NCBI GenBank assembly: GCA_029531795.1
Contig: JAPEIS010000004.1
Span: 2,666,001 to 2,730,000 of the forward strand
Reading direction: 5' to 3'
Length of the DNA stretch: 64,000 nt
DNA from: Sclerotinia nivalis
Taxonomy: Eukaryota; Ascomycota; Leotiomycetes; Helotiales; Sclerotiniaceae
A program made the translations under genes and the position numbers. Shown piece after piece: positions 57,450-64,000 of the stretch. The notes beneath the pieces were generated by a model. The model did not search any database, was not told the DNA's origin, and was given only the letters and a program-made list of their open reading frames with translations. How positions within the stretch are numbered: the stretch's first letter is position 1; every line of letters begins with the position of its first letter.

Positions 57450-59138
57450 TGCCGTTAATTTATAGTTTATTCTTAGTATGAATTAGTGTCGGCATTTGAT
57501 TTAGCGTATTGCCCCACCAATAGATGGTGAGAATTAATGTTTTGAAATGATCTGGACACATAATATAACTGATTGTGGAACGGTCTTTGGTTACTGATTT
57601 ACATTCCATTGAGGAGAATCAATACTTCACAATGAGGGGTTTACGGTCTGTTCGTTTAGCAACTCTAGAAACTCTAGAAATTTAAGGATCCGTAATGAGA
57701 ATTATAAAGACGGTCATCATGACTTCAATGTGATCTTAATATCATCATGATGGACGGCATAAGTAAAGAATTTTCGATATCCACCACCGGCGCCCTCTTT
57801 TCATGACCCCCCAAAAACACCCTCTCTCATTGTTGAATATAATTCGGTACAATTGAAGATCAAGAGTTATATAGACCTAGGAGATCTTTGGATTGTCTGA
57901 TATTGCTTCCAACGTTCAACAATTCTACCACATGACGACTTAGTGTTTCATTGGTATGCCGAATACTCGTTTCGGAACAATTTCGTGATCAAGGTATATA
58001 AGCTCCTTATTGAAAGAGTTTTTCCACCTCCTTGTCATTGATAGTGTTAACATAGCGTGTAATCCGACCCACGGAACCTGAAAATGAACTATCTTCCACA
58101 TTCTGTCTATGCGGTAGTATAGGTAGTGTCAATCAGCTTGAAAAGGAGGTACTCTCTAATTCCTCTACTCTCTACCCCTTGGCGACTATGGGAAATGCGA
58201 AGAGTGCTGCAGCTGATGTGACTGCACAGCCGATGCAACGTATATGATGAAGTACTTGCAGGAAACTTCGGGCACTGTGAGACAAGCAGCGTATCTATCC
58301 CTGCTGAGATTGTTTTTGTCAATTAACGCCGCTCAGGAACCCTCTACTAACATTTCAGGAAACAAACTGCTCGTTATGGCGCGGGATTGATACAACGCGA
58401 ACTATACTCCCGGTTTGTTCGCTGGGCTAGAGTCTCTTTCTCATACGATTCTATCCACGTCACTTGGCATATGGACTTTTTTTTGTCTTTTGAACACCCC
58501 CAAGATTCTTTGCCGATCAAGATTGTCGCCGTATACTCTGATGCGTACCAAAATATCCATAAATTCAGTCTCATCATCTTTGACAGGACAAACATCTCGA
58601 AGGAAGTTAGCATCGATCCGGTCTTGACTCGCCTATCGTATAGACTATTCAAGCCCTTCCAAAGGATTCTCCTACTATATCTATTCACGATTCAAGAAAG
58701 GAAGCAACTTGTATAGATAACCAACCACAAAAAGCCACAGAAACCCATCATCAGATTTGGGAAATAAATAAATTTCCCATTTTTTGTCATTAACTCACAA
58801 TTTACCAAATGCCGACCGGTACTAACCTCACCTAATTTGGTACTTACTGGTGTAGACGCCAACTTTCGGGTTTCGTTTAGTGCACTACGTAGTGCACTAT
58901 TCGCGGTGATTCTCTGGATCATTAACGGAATAGGTGATGTTTGCATTATTGAAGCCTTAATGTATCGAATTACTCAAAAATATCGAGTTCGACTGAAGCC
59001 TCAAATCCACTTGGATTGATGAGACAATCATCACGATGGGATACATTAAATCCATATTCATGCTTCAAAACATTATTGCCACAGGACATTAAACTGGTTA
59101 GGTATGTAGACAACAGTTCTTGGGTATTCTTATTTATA
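57450..59138. other. Spacer with a perfect palindrome
   Basis: No recognised gene. Overlapping frames at 58374-58716 on both strands have no motif. A 22-bp palindrome lies at 58878-58899. Confidence 0.45.
58878..58899. repeat. 22-bp perfect palindrome
   Basis: The half TAGTGCACTAC is followed immediately by its reverse complement, so AGTGCACT occurs twice. The arms have no spacer. Confidence 0.95.
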
Positions 59139-60985
59139 CTATGCTCCGAATTGCCCTTCGGTATTGCCATCGCCCATACTCTTACTACTGCTACTACCAC
59201 TTTGAATAGCGCCCAGTATACCATCGATATATGATGCACCGCTCCACTTCTGATGCGTCAATACATCCACCCCTAGCTCTTTTTCCCTTCTCTGGATTAG
59301 ATTGACGTATGCTAGCATACCATCATCTTTAAATGCCTTTGATAATTCATTGGTGACTGTTGCAGTAGAATGAAGCCCGGCAAGTGAAATCAATTGTAAA
59401 ACGAATCCATGCTTTGCAATATCCCATATAAAAGATTTCAAGGTTTCGTCATTGAAACCATGACCCATCCAGTTAAATGAAGGAGAGAGATTATAGACAA
59501 GTCCTTTACCTGGGTATTTGGCCCGAATTTCGCCCGAAAATTGTGCTGCGTTCTTAACATTTGGGTCTCCCGTTTCAACCCATAGAAGGTCAGCGTATGG
59601 TGCATATTTAATAGCTCGTTTGGTGGCGGCTTCCATTCCAGCCTTGTAGTGGTAAAAACCTTCTCTTGTTCGAGGTATGTCAATATTGAATATGATGGGT
59701 TTGTTGCTGTATTTGGAGGCTAGCTGCTTTCGTCTCGTGATGGACATGTCCCGATCTTTCCTTGTGGCTTCAAGGTATTCATTTATGCTCGATTCAGATA
59801 TACCTTGGTCCTTCAATTGCTTTACAACAGCTTCATCACATGTCATGAGTTCCGTCTTCTTGACCCACTCTGCTTCAAATATATCAATTTCGGCCTCTGT
59901 AGCTCCAGAAAATTCCATGGCTTGTAAGGTCTCTGCTAAAGGTTCGATACCGTCTTCTGCGACTCCTTTAATAAATTCATGATCTCGGACATCGATGGCA
60001 CTGCTGAGAAGTTTGCCGCTCTCGGAGTCTGTTCGAGCAATTACCAAATTTTCGGAGCCCATGACATCCCATTGAAATCTAGCAGCCACCAAACGATTGA
60101 TGTGTTCGCCTACGGGCACTAGAACCTTGCCAGCAAGATGTCCGCACTTTTTCCCACCATGCATTTGATCCTCGAAGTGCACAGCTGCAGCCCCATTTTC
60201 CGCAAACAATTTTGCAAGCTTCAATACAGCAGAAAGTCCGCCATGTCCAGTGTCTCCGTCTGCGATAATCGGCCTTAGATAGTCGGTATATGGTGTCTTT
60301 GCCCGCTCTTCCTTACTTAAATTCCTCCTTGCATCCCAATGTTTTCGATCATGCATTGATTGTGCCTTTGCCAGTCTTTGTACTTGATTCGGTACTGTGT
60401 TGTAAGGATAATCGCCGAAATCCGGGGATACTTCATTTGTGCTTGTGAGTACAGAGGAACATGCCCAGCCAGATATGTACAAGACTTCCTGATTCGCAGC
60501 TTGTTGAGTCATTTGTACAGGATCAATAGCACCCACTATGGATTTATTAGCATATTTCGCTGCAAGCTTTGTGATTGATCTTTACTTGTATGTATTGGCT
60601 CCCCCTTTGCCTCCCTCTCCTTTATTAGATTGAATAACTTCCTGGCCATAACGGAACTTGGGTATGATTGCTGTTGGCTGCCTCGTTTCGATACAACATC
60701 TGCCGCAGAATATGGTCTCTTAATTCCCTCATATCTTGGACTATTCCACCATGTTTCCACTTCCTTAATTTGTTGTTCGTATAATTCATCCTCGGCGGCT
60801 CCGGCCTTCTGCGATTCTGGTACAAGCTGAAATGAATCCGACGCTAAAGGTCTTGATATTGGGTCATTGAGAGCTTTCAATGCAGACATCCTACAACTTG
60901 TGGTAGATAAATGTCGAATGGTAATGATTGAGCCTCTGGCAGACAAAGCTCTGCGGGGCGCTACAGAAGCAATTCTGCGAAACAT
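59139..60985 (-). CDS. mclA: Mitochondrial 2-methylisocitrate lyase (isocitrate lyase family)
   Basis: Exon 1 (60985-60586) and exon 2 (60535-59139), with a 50-bp intron, give 598 residues. ATG 60985 begins a mitochondrial presequence ([18 protein letters not shown]). Family landmarks are [29 protein letters not shown] with the catalytic Cys, [10 protein letters not shown], and NLSPSFNW. The presequence and the divergent methylcitrate synthase neighbour favour 2-methylisocitrate lyase over the peroxisomal glyoxylate-cycle enzyme: it splits 2-methylisocitrate to pyruvate and succinate, the last step in propionyl-CoA removal. The C-terminus is Ser/Gly-rich and has no SKL-type peroxisomal signal. 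The gene is intact. Confidence 0.9.
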
Positions 60986-61623
60986 TTTGAGATGATATAT
61001 TTGAGGTGATGAAGCATAACAGTGATAATGATGACTTATACCTATACCTACGATGTTGCTGATCAATCAAAAAGACTTTATGCCATGCCGTCATCGGGGT
61101 GGCACCGGTATACAAAAAATACATATTCGGTTTCATTCGGCTGTGTGGTTGAAATCAATAATTATAAATTCACCCTCAGTCTTATTTTGAAAACACCCTG
61201 AGCCAGTGCAGGTGCTGGTCGAACCTTCAAACTGCTTGATTAAACCACCCCTACACTTTTGTTAATCAGATTTATCGTGATATGATTTGTCAATCAAAGG
61301 TTATTCTGCAAGGCTCCGTTTATCCTCGGCATAAGATTGCGGATAATTTTGACGTTGTATTGCATTGTGCAACATCATCATCCCATAATTTCATTCATAT
61401 ATTTCTTTGATTCTCGATAAAAACTTTTAAGTTTTTACATCCATTCTATTTGATTCAAAAGTAATATATCAATTGTTTATAACTTGCTTCATTTACTGAG
61501 TGTGATCCAAGTAACATTCAACATCTCAATTGATTGACTTCACCCCGCGAATCTGCCCCACGATTTACCCCATCCGAGCTCCCGAGCTCCCGAACTCAAA
61601 AATACCGGTGTACATCCGACATT
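60986..61623. promoter_or_regulatory. 638-bp shared promoter of the methylcitrate genes
   Basis: The two start codons, 60985 on minus and 61624 on plus, face away from each other across this spacer, so it must carry both promoters. It is AT-rich, with a short direct repeat, CCCGAGCTCCCGAGCT-like, at about 61576-61596. I cannot assign operator sites. Co-induction on propionate is expected from known biology, not shown here. Confidence 0.65.
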
Positions 61624-63203
61624 ATGGCGATGAACACTAGAACCGCCTCAAAAGCATTCAGATCTCTGCGAGTATGAAGTCCTTTCTACATTGATATATT
61701 ATGCCCGATACTGATATCTCTGTAGCCCATCGGGGTTCGTACTTTGGCTGTCCCAGCCCATCGTAACTATGCTACATCATCCGAACCAGATCTCAAAACT
61801 ACCTTTAAGGAATCCATTCCTGCGAAGCGCGAGCTTTTGAAGAAAGTTAAGGCGAAAGGTGATAAAGTTATTGGAGAGGTTAAAATCGAGAATACAATTG
61901 GTGGAATGAGGTACGGACAAATCTACAATGGCATAGCGCATCACAAAGATACTAATACTGTGGCAGGGGATTGAAAGCTATGGTATGGGAAGGTTCCGTT
62001 TTAGATGCCAATGAGGGTATTAGATTTCATGGCAGAACTATCAAGGACTGCCAAAAGGAGTTACCGAAAGGAACAAGTGGTACAGAAATGCTTCCAGAAG
62101 CCATGTTCTGGCTACTTTTGACCGGACAGGTTCCTTCTACCTCACAAGTCAGACAATTCTCTAAAGAACTGGCGGAGCAATCAGCGCTCCCAGATTTCGT
62201 GAACAAGATGCTCGATAACTTCCCAAAAGATCTACATCCGATGACTCAGTTCTCGATCGCCGTTTCAGCACTCTCACATACATCAAAATTCGCCAAAGCA
62301 TACGAGAAGGGAATTAACAAGGTAGATTATTGGGAGCCAACTTTCGACGACAGTATCTCGCTTTTAGCGAAACTCCCTGTGATTGCTGCCAAGATTTATC
62401 AAAACTCATACAGAGGTGGTGGAGCTCTTCCTGCTGAAGTTGACCTGGAACAAGATTGGTCATATAATTTCGCAGCCATGCTCGGTAAAGGAGGAAAAGA
62501 GAATGAGAATTTCCAAGATTTGCTGAGATTATACTTGGCTCTTCATGGTGATCATGAAGGTGGAAATGTTTCAGCCCATACCACTCACTTAGTTGGAAGT
62601 GCTTTGAGTGATCCCTTCTTAAGTTACAGTGCTGGCCTGCAAGGTCTCGCTGGACCTCTTCACGGGTATGTAGCAAGGTCTCGTCGAGATTTCACTCACT
62701 GACCATTCCATAGTCTGGCCGCACAAGAAGTCCTCAGATGGATCTTACAAATGCAAGAGCACGTAGGAACAAAATACACCGACAAAGATGTATCCGACTA
62801 CCTATGGTCAACCCTCAAATCCGGCCGTGTAGTCCCAGGCTACGGCCACGCTGTTCTCCGCAAACCCGATCCCCGATTCGAAGCCCTAATGGACTATGCC
62901 TCCTCCCGTCCAGAGATTGCCAAAGATCCTGTCTTCCAACTCGTAAAGAAAAACTCAGAGATCGCGCCGGAAGTATTGAAAGAGCATGGAAAAACCAAAA
63001 ATCCATATCCAAATGTAGATTCTAGCTCTGGTGTATTGTTCCATCATTATGGTTTCCATGAGACGCTTTATTATACTGCGACCTTTGGTGTTAGTAGAGG
63101 TTTGGGACCGTTGGCGCAATTAATCTGGGATAGAGCGTTGGGATTACCTATTGAGAGACCTAAGAGTATTAATTTAGAGGGATTGTTGAAGTTGGCGGAA
63201 TAG
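61624..63203 (+). CDS. mcsA: Mitochondrial 2-methylcitrate synthase
   Basis: Four exons (61624-61671, 61726-61910, 61967-62665, 62714-63203) in agreeing phase give 473 residues. The N-terminus [16 protein letters not shown] begins a mitochondrial presequence. Citrate synthase landmarks are [38 protein letters not shown] with a catalytic His, the signature [14 protein letters not shown], and [13 protein letters not shown] with the catalytic Asp. The fungal methylcitrate synthase condenses propionyl-CoA with oxaloacetate and usually also accepts acetyl-CoA. Its pairing with the methylisocitrate lyase gene supports this over ordinary citrate synthase. Intact. Confidence 0.92.
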
Positions 63204-64000
63204 ATTGAGGAGATTTTACGCCAGCAGGTATAGAATAGATCGAATAAAAGTCTGATACATGCTTTTACTATTTTTCTTCAAAGTTCTTGTTGGTGACCGC
63301 AAATACGCGCTTGAAGTAAACCTTGAATACTTCCTAGCCGTGGTGTGAGAGCATATATTAGCTTGTCTATCATATACCCAGGCATTAGATGTCACTCTTT
63401 CAATGGCCAAAACGTATAATTGTCTACTGTTGGACATATCCCACACATTGGTCCTGAATCATACATCCTTCATGCCGCTATCCTCTCTACCTCAACAGTA
63501 TTAGCAGATATATAACATCTTATCCATATACCCAGTTCAAGAGCCATATGCAGTCAGACTTTGATCTCGAATTCAGCTGTAACTCATGTAATCACTTCAT
63601 CCGTTTAGGTACCCCATTGCCATTAGGAAAGAAGAGAGATTTATTTCTGGAGAATGGGGAACTTGCACTACTGAGTGAATAGAGATTATCAGTGTGCGCA
63701 GAAACACAAAACTAGAAATCATAGGCGATCCTAAAGCTAGATATGACTGGTGAGAAACACTTATATCTATCCACCTGCCTATCTGGTGTATAAATGATTT
63801 TCGAAAATGACTTTCCATTTTTCTAAATATTGGAAATTAAGCGCCGTATGTATCGTAAGAGGAGCTAACATCGTTAAATTAAACGATTTATACAGTAGTT
63901 TACTAATTGCAATGTCTGGATTTTAAAGGAGACGATACATGGGAGAAGTATAGGAAGGTAAAGGAAGGAAAGAAAGAAGCCGCAAAATCAGAAAAATAAC
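63204..64000. other. 3' flank, nothing supported
   Basis: The 3' UTR of the synthase gene is followed by AT-rich spacer. Short minus-strand frames have no motif. Confidence 0.5.

Noticed and set aside
1..64000. CRISPR array or bacterial-type operon
   Set aside because: No regularly spaced direct repeats with unique spacers, and the gene structure is plainly eukaryotic with many introns.

Overview
The window reads as nuclear DNA of a filamentous ascomycete, most likely Leotiomycetes and plausibly the Sclerotiniaceae (Botrytis/Sclerotinia type); this placement is from gene style and is not proven. Pointers are the fungus-only elongation factor eEF3, an Atf1-type bZIP, Zn2Cys6, C2H2 and fungal-specific transcription factors, a fungal rhodopsin-like membrane family, a mitochondrial methylcitrate cycle gene pair, a Tad/I-type LINE, short GT-AG introns (about 45-90 bp) and long AT-rich gene-poor spacers.

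Layout. 1-1.2 kb: 3' part of an Atf1-type bZIP gene. 1.2-7.2 kb: simple and degenerate repeats, unrecognised coding-like fragments, a 79-bp tandem duplication and a twice-frameshifted gene. 7.3-14.3 kb: an intact 10-exon sterol-type glycosyltransferase (9.8-12.9 kb) flanked by a broken GH1 beta-glucosidase, a collapsed UPC2-like Zn2Cys6 regulator and a broken pectate-lyase-like gene. 14.4-20.9 kb: nearly empty. 21.3-22.2 kb: DUF1275 membrane protein (minus). 23.9-27.3 kb: eEF3. 29.0-34.4 kb: a LINE on the minus strand, with ORF1 open and ORF2 open apart from two TAG codons. 34.7-36.3 kb: rhodopsin-like membrane protein beside the LINE 5' end, with a probable frame break. 39.8-42.5 kb: RING protein and a short C2H2 protein (minus). 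44.0-54.4 kb: SMP-30/lactonase-like secreted protein, truncated P450 (minus), fungal-specific transcription factor (minus), an unrecognised multi-exon gene, and a 3-beta-HSD-like dehydrogenase with one in-frame stop. 55.3-57.4 kb: an orphan protein and a decayed membrane protein gene (minus). 59.1-63.2 kb: divergent 2-methylisocitrate lyase and 2-methylcitrate synthase sharing a 638-bp promoter.

How genes work together. The clearest functional unit is the methylcitrate pair, two consecutive acting enzymes of mitochondrial propionyl-CoA disposal. The 44-54 kb stretch has the gene types of a small metabolic cluster (oxidase, dehydrogenase, lactonase, regulator), but two members are broken, so it is at best a relic. 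The window is notable for decay: at least seven recognisable pseudogenes sit beside intact housekeeping genes. I saw no tRNA, rRNA or CRISPR array, and no clearly novel multi-gene system. The best leads are the CpA-to-TpA style lesions in the LINE, the decayed wall-degradation island, and several unrecognised genes.
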